The notes under the pieces were generated by a model that was given only the letters and a program-made list of their open reading frames with translations, was not told the origin of the DNA and ran no database searches. Made by a program: the position numbers and the translations under genes. 37,036 nt of DNA from Candidatus Ventrousia excrementavium (lineage in GTDB: Bacteria > Bacillota > Clostridia > Oscillospirales > Butyricicoccaceae): contig DVMR01000047.1 of assembly GCA_018714845.1 (NCBI GenBank), positions 1 through 37,036 of the forward strand. Reading direction: 5' to 3'. Below, piece by piece: positions 23,540-30,704 of this stretch (position 1 is the first letter of the stretch; each line of letters starts with the position of its first letter).

Positions 23540-24107
23540 CGTTGTTTTTATCCTCGCTGACTGCTTTTTTAATGTCTTCAGCCGTTTGGGCGGCTGTGTC
23601 CATGGCCTTATTGACGCCGCTTGCAGCGCCGCTGCCGTCAAGGTCGGGGCCGGTGAACCGATAAGTGCAACCGAAGAACAGTCCGACCACCATGAGCGGC
23701 ACTGTCACCCAGAAGAAAAAGATGAGAAAAACAACAAGCAGCGTCACAGGGAAGTTGATGGCGCAGCGGCCGTCGCGCCAGACCTCGAAGTCGTTTTCAT
23801 TGCCTTTTCGGACCAGACGGCAGAAGCCGTTCCACAGGCGCCGCATCTGGCGGCTGAACTCAGAGGGCCCCTGGTGGCCCTGGCCGTACTGCCAGCCCGA
23901 ACTATTGCTCTGCATGGGGACCGGGTTAAGGGTGCTGTGGCTTGCCGTGTGGCTGCGGGTCTTGCCCTCTTTTTCCAGGCGGATGATGGCTTCGAGCATG
24001 TCTCCGCCCGTGGCCTCGAGCGCGGCGCGCGCGTCTTCGTAGCTGACATTGGCATGAGCGCGCAGCTTTTCGACCTGCTCCAGAGTGATATTATTGTTTT
24101 CGTTCAT
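23532..24107 (-). CDS. DUF4342 protein with UBA-like N-terminal domain
   Basis: A 191-residue protein. Residues 6-50 are a UBA/TS-N-like three-helix domain (ITLEQVEKLRAHANVSYEDAR with ALEATGGDMLEAIIRLE), the fold used for protein binding in EF-Ts and NAC. A flexible Ser/Gln/Gly linker follows, then the DUF4342 part: a basic helix, CAINFPVTLLVVFLIFFFWVTVP-like hydrophobic segment(s) at about 118-150, and a soluble helical tail. It should be anchored in the membrane with the UBA domain inside the cell. Function is unknown; members often sit with two-component systems, and here the response regulator overlaps its 3' end by 8 bases. GAGGAG precedes the ATG at 24107. Confidence 0.88.
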   Translation of the reverse strand: MNENNNITLEQVEKLRAHANVSYEDARAALEATGGDMLEAIIRLEKEGKTRSHTASHSTLNPVPMQSNSSGWQYGQGHQGPSEFSRQMRRLWNGFCRLVRKGNENDFEVWRDGRCAINFPVTLLVVFLIFFFWVTVPLMVVGLFFGCTYRFTGPDLDGSGAASGVNKAMDTAAQTAEDIKKAVSEDKNNDA

Positions 24108-24220
24108 AACAAAGCTCCTCTCGCTGCGGCGCGGCCTTTAGCCGCACCATCCCTTTCATTGTGCCCCTATTTTAACAAAAAAAGCTTTGCTTTCTATTGA
24201 AACAACATTAAAGGTGCATT

Positions 24221-24247
24221 AAAAAGGCCGCCAGGGGCGGCACTTTT
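24221..24247. terminator. Terminator after the small membrane protein gene
   Basis: GCCGCC (24227-24232) and GGCGGC (24236-24241) form a 6-bp G+C stem with a 3-nt loop. It is flanked by AAAAA on the left, which is a T-run for minus-strand transcripts, and by TTTTT on the right. The minus-strand gene ends at 24248, so its terminator begins at once. The A+T-rich stretch 24160-24220 to its left probably carries the promoter of the DUF4342 operon, but no clean box pair was found. Confidence 0.75.
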
Positions 24248-24733
24248 TCAATCTTTTTTCTTTTTGGCTTCGCGATATGCTTCCAGCGTCGGCACCTTGT
24301 TTTTGACCATGTACGCCTCAAACAGCCCCTGCTGCTCTTTGGGGAAAAGCAGCACCAGCTCGCGCCGGGCACTGTTGATGCGCATACGGACGTTGGAATC
24401 ATTGGTTCCCTGCTCAACAGAATAATAGTTAATCTTGCTGTACGACATGACGCTGCCGTTGTTGGCGACGCCGTACTCGGTCAGGCCGGCGCGCACCAGC
24501 AAAAACAGCAGCGTGACGCCCAGAAAAACGACACAGCAGATGATGTTCAGCAGCGTGGCACCCCAGCGGAAGAGATAAAAGATAGAAAAAACAACGCACA
24601 CAACAATCATGACCGGGCCGCGGTAGGGCACGCTGCCCCGCACTTTAATGGTGCGGTTGACAAAAATCAGCGCGTACAGCTCCCACAAAAAGATGGCGGC
24701 CAGCGCAATCATAAAAAATTCCGTCGTTGTCAC
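24248..24733 (-). CDS. Small membrane protein of unknown function
   Basis: A 161-residue protein with three hydrophobic segments (about 5-24, 39-56 and 60-81) followed by a soluble C-terminal domain of about 80 residues. That domain reads like a small beta sandwich plus helix (SVMSYSKINYYSVEQ, then RINSARRELVLLFPKEQQGLFEAYM), reminiscent of PH-like domains in DUF5673-type proteins. I could not assign a family with confidence. It ends in a run of lysines. It starts 14 bases after the stop of the YfbR-like gene and very likely shares its transcript; GGAGGAG before the ATG at 24733 supports the start. No catalytic motif is seen. Confidence 0.75.
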   Translation of the reverse strand: MTTTEFFMIALAAIFLWELYALIFVNRTIKVRGSVPYRGPVMIVVCVVFSIFYLFRWGATLLNIICCVVFLGVTLLFLLVRAGLTEYGVANNGSVMSYSKINYYSVEQGTNDSNVRMRINSARRELVLLFPKEQQGLFEAYMVKNKVPTLEAYREAKKKKD

Positions 24734-24747
24734 AAAGCATCTCCTCC

Positions 24748-25344
24748 TTACTGTTCTTCGGCCTGCAGCTCGTCGAGCGTCAGGCCAAAGCCGGGCACAA
24801 ATTTTTCCATAAAATAGTCAGCCTCCGGCAGGTGCATGGACAAAACCGCGTCATAAAGCTGCCGCGCCGCCTGGTCGAACTCGCGGTTGCCCGAGCGCTG
24901 CTCTTCCAGACATTTTGTATAGGCGCTGATTTTGTCCGCCGCCTTGATGTAGGCGTAAAACTCCGGACGGTCGACGTCAAAGGAAAACAACGTCCGGTAC
25001 GACGGCCGCAGGGCGGGCGGAAGCATGTCCAAAAGCCGCTCGCGCGCCGCGCGTTCGACCGAATGAAAGGCATTTTTGATATCCGGATTATTGTATTTGA
25101 CCGGTGTAGGCATGTCGCCGGTCAAAATCTCTGAAGCGTCGTGGAAAAGCGCGGCCGCCGCAATTTCGCCGGGGTCAATGTCACGCCCGTACTCTTCGCG
25201 CCCGATGACGGCCAGCGCGTGCGCAATAACGGCTGTGTCAAAGCTGTGCTCGCTCAGGCTCTCGCGCATGGTGTTGCGCATCAGTCCCCAGCGGGTGATG
25301 TGCTTCATGCGGCCCAGCATGGCAAAAAAGCCGTTTTTGCGCAT
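24748..25344 (-). CDS. yfbR: HD-domain phosphohydrolase, YfbR-like 5'-nucleotidase
   Basis: A 198-residue HD-superfamily enzyme. The family motifs are complete: the first metal His in LSEHSFDTAVIAHALA, the HD pair in ALFHDASEILTGDMPTPVKY (the hallmark of YfbR) and the distal Asp in IKAADKISAYTKC. Characterised YfbR removes phosphate from deoxynucleoside 5'-monophosphates, so this gene probably helps balance dNTP precursors; other HD phosphohydrolases of similar length act on different nucleotides. The ATG at 25344 follows a GGGGGGA ribosome site. A clean promoter lies just upstream (25386-25414), and the small membrane protein gene follows in the same transcript. Confidence 0.9.
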   Translation of the reverse strand: MRKNGFFAMLGRMKHITRWGLMRNTMRESLSEHSFDTAVIAHALAVIGREEYGRDIDPGEIAAAALFHDASEILTGDMPTPVKYNNPDIKNAFHSVERAARERLLDMLPPALRPSYRTLFSFDVDRPEFYAYIKAADKISAYTKCLEEQRSGNREFDQAARQLYDAVLSMHLPEADYFMEKFVPGFGLTLDELQAEEQ

Positions 25345-25385
25345 CCAGCTCCCCCCTTTTCGACACCAAAGCGCCTGATTGATTT

Positions 25386-25414
25386 ATTGTATCATATCAG
25401 GCTGAAGAAAACAA
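25386..25414 (-). promoter_or_regulatory. Promoter of the yfbR operon
   Basis: On the minus strand TTGTTT (25414-25409) and TACAAT (25391-25386) stand exactly 17 bases apart. It lies between the glutaminase stop and the YfbR start and separates these two transcription units. Confidence 0.8.
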
Positions 25415-25429
25415 GGGATGGACGGGCTT

Positions 25430-26347
25430 TTAATAAATGCTCCAGTCAAACAGCTCGGACAGGTCGTGCAGCAGCATGATCCCGGCCAGCGAATTGCCGT
25501 GTTCGTCCAGCGCAGGGCCCAGCACACCGACGCTGCAGCGGCCGGGCACGACGCCCATGATGCCGCCGCCGACCCCGCTTTTGGCGGGAATGCCGACCAT
25601 GGCCGCAAAATCACCCGACCCGTCGTACATGCCGCAGGTCGCCATCACAGCCTTGATGAGGCGGCAGGTGCCGGGTTCAGCCAGCCGCTCGCCCCCGGCC
25701 GTCACGCCGTTGCGGGCCAGAAAGCACCCCAGATGGGCAATGTCATGACAGTCGGCCTCGAGCGAGCACAGGCGGAAGTAGGCGTCGAGCAGCGGCTCGA
25801 CAGCACATTCCAGAATGCCGGTGCTTTTCATGTAATAGGCCAGAGCCCGGTTGCGGTCGCCCGTCTCCTTTTCCGAGCGGTAAACCGCCTCGTTGACCGC
25901 GATGCGGGGGTTTTGGGCGATGCGGCGGAAAAGCGCGAGCACCCGCTCAAACTTGTCTTCGGGCCGCTCGCCGGCCACCATGGACAGCGCCGCGATGGCG
26001 CCTGAATTGATAAAGGGATTGAGGGGTTTTTTATCGCTTTTGGTCTCAAGGCTGACAATGGAATTGAAGCCGTCGGCCGTCGGCGAGATATTGATTTTTT
26101 GAAACAGCCGCTCCAGGCTGTTGTCCAAAAGCGCGGCGAGCAGCACCGGCACCTTGACGATGCTCTGCACCGTGAACCGGCTGCGGTCATCGCCAAAGCT
26201 CAGGGTCTGTCCGTCTGTGTCCATCAGACACAGCCCCAAAAGGGACGGGTCCTGCTTTTTGAGCTCGGGAATATAAGATGCGACGACACCCTGCGCCGTG
26301 TGCCGGGCGTTTTTGCGCATCAGTTCTTCAATGCTGCTTTTGTCCAT
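25430..26347 (-). CDS. glsA: Glutaminase
   Basis: This enzyme hydrolyses glutamine to glutamate and ammonium. The 305 residues are the usual length for bacterial GlsA, a beta-lactamase-like serine enzyme. The catalytic S-x-x-K lies in FTVQSIVKVPVLLA (about S62 and K65; most members have SISKV), and the family blocks PLNPFINSGAIA, a CGMYDGSGDFA tyrosine loop and KSGVGGGIMGVVPG are present. It begins 21 bases after the stop of the FAD oxidoreductase, with an AGGGGGAA ribosome site, so they form an operon. Together with gdhA, asparaginase and the amidohydrolases it fits nitrogen release from amino acids. An acid-resistance role is also known in other bacteria but is not indicated here. Confidence 0.95.
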   Translation of the reverse strand: MDKSSIEELMRKNARHTAQGVVASYIPELKKQDPSLLGLCLMDTDGQTLSFGDDRSRFTVQSIVKVPVLLAALLDNSLERLFQKINISPTADGFNSIVSLETKSDKKPLNPFINSGAIAALSMVAGERPEDKFERVLALFRRIAQNPRIAVNEAVYRSEKETGDRNRALAYYMKSTGILECAVEPLLDAYFRLCSLEADCHDIAHLGCFLARNGVTAGGERLAEPGTCRLIKAVMATCGMYDGSGDFAAMVGIPAKSGVGGGIMGVVPGRCSVGVLGPALDEHGNSLAGIMLLHDLSELFDWSIY

Positions 26348-26368
26348 TTTCTTTTCCCCCTGATGTGT

Positions 26369-27751
26369 TCAGACGCGTGCGGCAATGGCCCGCGCAGCGC
26401 GCACGCCCGACGCCCCGGCCTGTGCCAGACCGCGGGTGATGCCCGCGCCGTCGCCAATGGCAAACAGCCCGGGCAGGTCGGTCTCGAGCTCGCCCGAAAG
26501 CGCAATGCGCGAAGAATAGAACTTGACCTCAACGCCGTACAGCAGCGTGTCGCAGTTGGCGGTGCCCGGCGCGATTTTGTCGAGCACGTTAATCATTTCA
26601 ATAATGTTGTCCAGATGACGTTTGGGCAGCACCAGCGACAAATCGCCCGGCGTAGCGCTCAGCGTGGGGCGCACAAAGCTGTGGCTCATGCGGTGCTCGT
26701 TGGAGCGCACGCCCCGGACAAGGTCGCCAAAACGCTGGACCAGCACGCCGCCGCCCAGCATGTTGGACAACGCCGCAATGTGCTTGCCATAGGCGTACGG
26801 CTGGTCAAAGGGCTTGGTAAACCGGTTTGAGACCAAAAGGGCGAAGTTGGTGTTCTGCGACCGCAGCGCGGGGTCGGCATAGCTGTGGCCGTTGACGGTA
26901 ATCAGGCCGTCGACGTTTTCTGACACCACATGGCCGTAGGGATTCATGCAGAAGGTGCGGACCGTGTCCCCATACTGCTTGGTGTGATAGACCAGCTTGG
27001 ACTCATACACAACGTCTGTAATGTGCTCAAAGACTTTGGCCGGCAGCTCGACGCGCACACCGAGGTCGACCTGGTTGTTGGAAAGCGGCAGGCCCAGCTC
27101 TCGGCAGCAGCCGGCAAACCATTCGGCGCCGCTGCGGCCGGGCGCTGCGATGCAAAAGGCGCAGTCGGCGCTTTCGCCGTCGCGCAGGCGCACGCGGTAG
27201 CCCCCGCCGTCGAGCGGCGTGATGCCCTCGACTGGCGTGCGGAAGCGGAACTCGCATTTGTCCCGCATGCTTTCGTAAAGATTGGTCAGAATCTTCACAT
27301 TGCGCTCGGTGCCCAGGTGCTTGCAGCGCGCCTGCAAAAGATGCAGGTCATGCGCCAGCGCCTGCCGTTCAAGCAGACGGGCCTCGGGTGAGTCGGTGGT
27401 AAAGACCTCGGTCGTCGCGCCGAAGCTGACATTGACCGAGTCGACATAGTCGATCAGCTCCATCAGCTCGCGTTCATCCATATAGTCGCTCAGCCAGCCG
27501 CCGAATTCAGTGGTGAAGTTGTATTTCCCGTCAGAAAAAGCGCCCGCGCCGCCAAAACCCGACATGATAGAGCACGGCTTGCACGAGATGCACTCGCGCA
27601 CCTTGCCCGCGACGATGGGACACACGCGGCTGTAAATATCGTTTCCCATTTCCAAAATGAGCACTTTTAAATGGGGCCTGAGCTTCAAAAGCTCGTACCC
27701 CGCATAAACGCCGGCCGTTCCGGCGCCGATGATAACGACGTCATAAGTCAT
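26369..27751 (-). CDS. FAD-dependent oxidoreductase of the COG2509 type
   Basis: A 460-residue flavoprotein. The N-terminal Rossmann motif VVIIGAGTAGVYAGYEL binds FAD, and LFAIGDGAGITRGLAQA is the second FAD contact. Between them is the cysteine-rich block of this uncharacterised family: RVCPI, then CISCKPCSIMSGFGGAGAFSDGKYN, whose cysteines could form a redox-active pair or bind metal. The central domain resembles flavoprotein HI0933-like substrate domains. The reaction is unknown. The ATG at 27751 follows AAAGGAG by 7 bases; a start further upstream would lie in the leader. A strong promoter is present (27796-27824), and glutaminase follows in the same transcript. Confidence 0.88.
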   Translation of the reverse strand: MTYDVVIIGAGTAGVYAGYELLKLRPHLKVLILEMGNDIYSRVCPIVAGKVRECISCKPCSIMSGFGGAGAFSDGKYNFTTEFGGWLSDYMDERELMELIDYVDSVNVSFGATTEVFTTDSPEARLLERQALAHDLHLLQARCKHLGTERNVKILTNLYESMRDKCEFRFRTPVEGITPLDGGGYRVRLRDGESADCAFCIAAPGRSGAEWFAGCCRELGLPLSNNQVDLGVRVELPAKVFEHITDVVYESKLVYHTKQYGDTVRTFCMNPYGHVVSENVDGLITVNGHSYADPALRSQNTNFALLVSNRFTKPFDQPYAYGKHIAALSNMLGGGVLVQRFGDLVRGVRSNEHRMSHSFVRPTLSATPGDLSLVLPKRHLDNIIEMINVLDKIAPGTANCDTLLYGVEVKFYSSRIALSGELETDLPGLFAIGDGAGITRGLAQAGASGVRAARAIAARV

Positions 27752-27795
27752 GAAGATTCTCCTTTTGCCGAAGCTTTCGAGCTGCATACCTGCTT

Positions 27796-27824
27796 ATTAT
27801 ACCAGAAAACCCGCCGCCGTACAA
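27796..27824 (-). promoter_or_regulatory. Promoter of the FAD oxidoreductase-glsA operon
   Basis: On the minus strand TTGTAC (27824-27819) and TATAAT (27801-27796) are 17 bases apart, about 45 bases before the start codon. It is back to back with the promoter of the amidohydrolase operon, 38 bases away. Confidence 0.8.
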
Positions 27825-27862
27825 CGCCCAGTCCCGGCAAGGGCATTTGAGCGGGGCATGTC

Positions 27863-27891
27863 TTGCCGCCCTGCGCGGCACGGTGTATAAT
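27863..27891 (+). promoter_or_regulatory. Promoter of the amidohydrolase operon
   Basis: TTGCCG (27863-27868) and TATAAT (27886-27891) with a 17-base spacer stand about 30 bases before the first ATG. Since it is divergent from the FAD-glsA promoter, a regulator bound between them could control both operons. Confidence 0.75.
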
Positions 27892-27922
27892 GAGGGTATT
27901 CCCGCCGCAAGGAGGTTCAACC

Positions 27923-29509
27923 ATGCCCGACCTTTACATCAAAAATGTCACTGTCTTTGACGGCACCGGCGCTCCCGCCTTTATGGGCGATGTCGTCTGC
28001 GCAGACGGCAGGCTCCGCCTGGGCGTGCCCGACGGCCCGTGCGACGTCATCGACGGCGCCGGTCTTTCGCTGGCTCCCGGCTTTATTGACACCCATTCCC
28101 ACGGTGACAGCTGCCTGGGCAGCATGCACAACAGCCTGTCGCGCGTGTCGCAGGGCATCACGACTCAGCTGACCGGCAACTGCGGCGACTCGGCCGCCGT
28201 GTCCAGCGAAGAAATGGTCTGTGAAATGCGCAGCGGCCTGACCCCTTCGCCGGGGCTCGACGGACCGGAGCATTTTGCGGCCTTCGGCCCTTATCTCGAG
28301 TACGCCCGCAGCCTGCCGCTCGTCGAAAACAGCGCTTTTCTCATCGGCCACAACAACCTGCGCCGCATCGTCATGGGCTATGACGACCGCAGGCCAACGC
28401 CTGACGAACTTGCGCGCATGCAGGCGCTGCTGCGCGACGCCATGCGGCACGGCGCCCTTGGCCTGAGCTCGGGCCTGTTCTACACGCCCGGCGCCTATGC
28501 CGACATCGACGAAATGACCGCTTTGTGCACCGTTGTCGCCGAGTACGGCGGCGTCTACGCCACGCACATGCGCGGCGAATCCGAGACTGTGCTCGACTCG
28601 ATGCGCGAGGCCATCGAAACGGCCCGGCGCAGCGGCTGCCAGCTCATCATCTCGCACCTCAAGGTGTGCGGCCGCCGCAACCACGGCATTGCCGCAGACA
28701 TACTGCGCCTGATTCGCAAGGCGCGCCAGTCCGGCGTGCGCGTCGCCGCTGACCAGTACCCCTACGAGGCGTCGGCGACCACCCTTTTAAGCTGCATCCC
28801 GCCCTGGCATTTTACAAGCGGCAATGACGCGCTGGTGCGCAGCCTGCGCACGCCCGATGCGCGCCGGATCATCCGCCGCGAAATTGAAGAGGATGCCGGC
28901 GGCTTTGAAAACCTGGTCTGCGGCTGCGGCGGCTTTGAGGGCGTCCGCATCGCTGCGGCCCCCCGCACGCCCGAAGTGCTGGGCAAAAGCATTGCCGACA
29001 TTGCCCGTGAACGCGGCGCCGACCCCTTTGACACGATGTTCGACCTGCTTGTCCAAAACGACGGCGATGTGCAGGCCATTTACTTTGACATCGGCGAGCC
29101 CGATCTGATGACCATTCTGTCCGACCCGACCATCATGGTGGGCACCGACGGCGTCGCCGTCACGCCCGACGCGCTGTGCCACCCCCGCGCCTTCGGCTCG
29201 TTTACCCGCGCGCTGGGCCATTACGGCCGCGACCGCGGGCTGCTGCCCATGCCCGCCATGATTCGCAAAATGACCGGCCTGCCGGCCACGGTGCTCGGGC
29301 TTTCGCACAAGGGCCGCATTGCCGACGGCTTTGACGCCGACCTTGTGCTGTTTGACGCTGCGGCGGTGTGCGACCGCGCCACCTTCGCCGACCCCCACCA
29401 GGTGTCGGCCGGCATCGAAGCCGTCATCATCGGCGGCGAGATTGTTTACCGCGGCGGCGCGCTGACCGGCCGCACGCCCGGCCGCCTGCTGCTGCGCGGC
29501 CGCGTATAA
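27923..29509 (+). CDS. N-acyl-D-amino-acid deacylase (D-aminoacylase) family amidohydrolase
   Basis: A 528-residue TIM-barrel metalloenzyme that should release the D-amino acid from N-acyl-D-amino acids. The family signs are complete: the metal HxH in PGFIDTHSHGD, the unusual cysteine ligand in TGNCGDSAA, LSSGLFYTPGAYA, a His in ATHMRGESE, a second in IISHLK and the catalytic Asp in MVGTDGVAVTP. The C-terminal half closes the small beta domain (GRIADGFDADLVLFD). The ATG at 27923 follows a near-perfect AAGGAGGT by 6 bases. It heads the operon with two further amidohydrolase-fold proteins. D-peptide or D-amino-acid residues from cell walls are plausible substrates, but the real one is unknown. 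Confidence 0.93.
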   Translation: MPDLYIKNVTVFDGTGAPAFMGDVVCADGRLRLGVPDGPCDVIDGAGLSLAPGFIDTHSHGDSCLGSMHNSLSRVSQGITTQLTGNCGDSAAVSSEEMVCEMRSGLTPSPGLDGPEHFAAFGPYLEYARSLPLVENSAFLIGHNNLRRIVMGYDDRRPTPDELARMQALLRDAMRHGALGLSSGLFYTPGAYADIDEMTALCTVVAEYGGVYATHMRGESETVLDSMREAIETARRSGCQLIISHLKVCGRRNHGIAADILRLIRKARQSGVRVAADQYPYEASATTLLSCIPPWHFTSGNDALVRSLRTPDARRIIRREIEEDAGGFENLVCGCGGFEGVRIAAAPRTPEVLGKSIADIARERGADPFDTMFDLLVQNDGDVQAIYFDIGEPDLMTILSDPTIMVGTDGVAVTPDALCHPRAFGSFTRALGHYGRDRGLLPMPAMIRKMTGLPATVLGLSHKGRIADGFDADLVLFDAAAVCDRATFADPHQVSAGIEAVIIGGEIVYRGGALTGRTPGRLLLRGRV

Positions 29510-29564
29510 AGGGTTTCCCCGCGCTTTGACATAAAACGATTTTACTGGAAAGGGTGAAAGGTCC

Positions 29565-30701
29565 ATGCTATTAGTAAAGAACGGAAACGTGTACCTGGGA
29601 CAGGGCCGGTACGAGGCCGGCTGGGACGTTTTGTGCGACGGCCCGGTCATCGCCGGGGTGGGTCCCGGCCTCAGCGCCGCGGGCGCCGACGTCATCGACG
29701 CTTCCGGGCGCAGCGTCTATCCCGGTGTGGTGCTCGGCCTGTGCGCCGTGGGCGCCATGAACTTCAGCGACCGCCCGCGTGACATCAACGAGGCCGCTGA
29801 GCCGGTCTGCCCGGAAATGAACATCCGCCATGCCTTTGACATCCGCGAGCTCAAACGCCAGCGCTTTGCCCGCGACGGCATCACCTCTTACGGCCTGTGC
29901 CCCGGCACCAATGCCCTCATCGCCGGGCAGATGGCGCTCATCCACGTCGCCGGCGAGCGCACTGCCGAGCTCTTCCTCGCCGACCGCATGGCAGTCAAGG
30001 CCAACTACACCCAGGCCGTCAAGGACACCTTCAAGGACAAAAACGGTCCCGCCACCCGCATGTCCATGTATCAGCACATGGACGAGGCCTTCCGCGCCGC
30101 GGCCGAGTACATGGGCAAAAAGGACAGGGACTATGACGAGGGCAAAGAGGTTCTCTGCCGCGTGCTGAAAAAAGAGATCCCCTTTGTCGTGGCGGCCGAG
30201 ACGCCGCTCGAAATTGAAAGCGTCATCGATATCGGCAAAAAATACGACCTGCGCATGGTCATCACCGGCGCTTACGGCATCTGCGACTTCGCAGACGAGG
30301 TCATGGCGCGCGGCTGGCATGTCATGCTGGGCGACAGCACCTATAACATGGCGGGCATCAAGGGCCATGTGGACCTTAAGCGTCTGGTCGGGCTGTACCG
30401 CAAGGGGCTTTCGCTGTCTCTGTTCTGCTCGGGCGACGTCGGGTATCCCCCGGCCTATGAGCAGGTGTGGTGGACGGCCGCGCTCATGAGCCAGGCCGGC
30501 GCCACGGGCGACGAGCTCATGGACATGCTGACGCAAAACCCGGCGCGTGCCCTCGGCGTCGAGCACCTGGTCGGCGCGCTGGAAACGGGCAGGCAGGCCG
30601 ACCTCATCATCTGCCGCGGCAACCCGGCCGTGCGCTTTGACAACTACATCGACGAGACCATCGTCGCCGGCCGTCCGGTCTTTGCAAGGGAGGGGAAGTA
30701 A
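29565..30701 (+). CDS. Amidohydrolase-fold protein lacking the metal ligands (probable pseudoenzyme)
   Basis: A 378-residue relative of the protein encoded 3 bases downstream; both begin MLL-KN and share VIDAxG, NPARALxV and the closing GRQADLII/GKDADVVL block. By hand alignment the metal ligands of the neighbour are all replaced: the HxH of DAHVH becomes LGLCA (His to Leu59 and Ala61), the His of KIHCEQ becomes VVAAET, the His of IEHGW has no counterpart in VITGAYG, and the Asp of ITDGP becomes FCSGD. It should fold as an amidohydrolase barrel but cannot bind the usual zinc pair. A structural or regulatory partner of the next protein is the likeliest role. A GAAAGGGTG ribosome site precedes it. 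Confidence 0.85.
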   Translation: MLLVKNGNVYLGQGRYEAGWDVLCDGPVIAGVGPGLSAAGADVIDASGRSVYPGVVLGLCAVGAMNFSDRPRDINEAAEPVCPEMNIRHAFDIRELKRQRFARDGITSYGLCPGTNALIAGQMALIHVAGERTAELFLADRMAVKANYTQAVKDTFKDKNGPATRMSMYQHMDEAFRAAAEYMGKKDRDYDEGKEVLCRVLKKEIPFVVAAETPLEIESVIDIGKKYDLRMVITGAYGICDFADEVMARGWHVMLGDSTYNMAGIKGHVDLKRLVGLYRKGLSLSLFCSGDVGYPPAYEQVWWTAALMSQAGATGDELMDMLTQNPARALGVEHLVGALETGRQADLIICRGNPAVRFDNYIDETIVAGRPVFAREGK

Positions 30702-30704
30702 ACC

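Noticed and set aside
24108..24220. Promoter of the DUF4342 operon
   Set aside because: The region is A/T-rich and must contain one, but TAAAAT- and CACAAT-like boxes have no properly spaced -35 partner, so no position is claimed.
29526..29554. TTGACA before the second amidohydrolase gene as an internal promoter
   Set aside because: No -10 box is found 15-19 bases downstream, so the box is probably chance.
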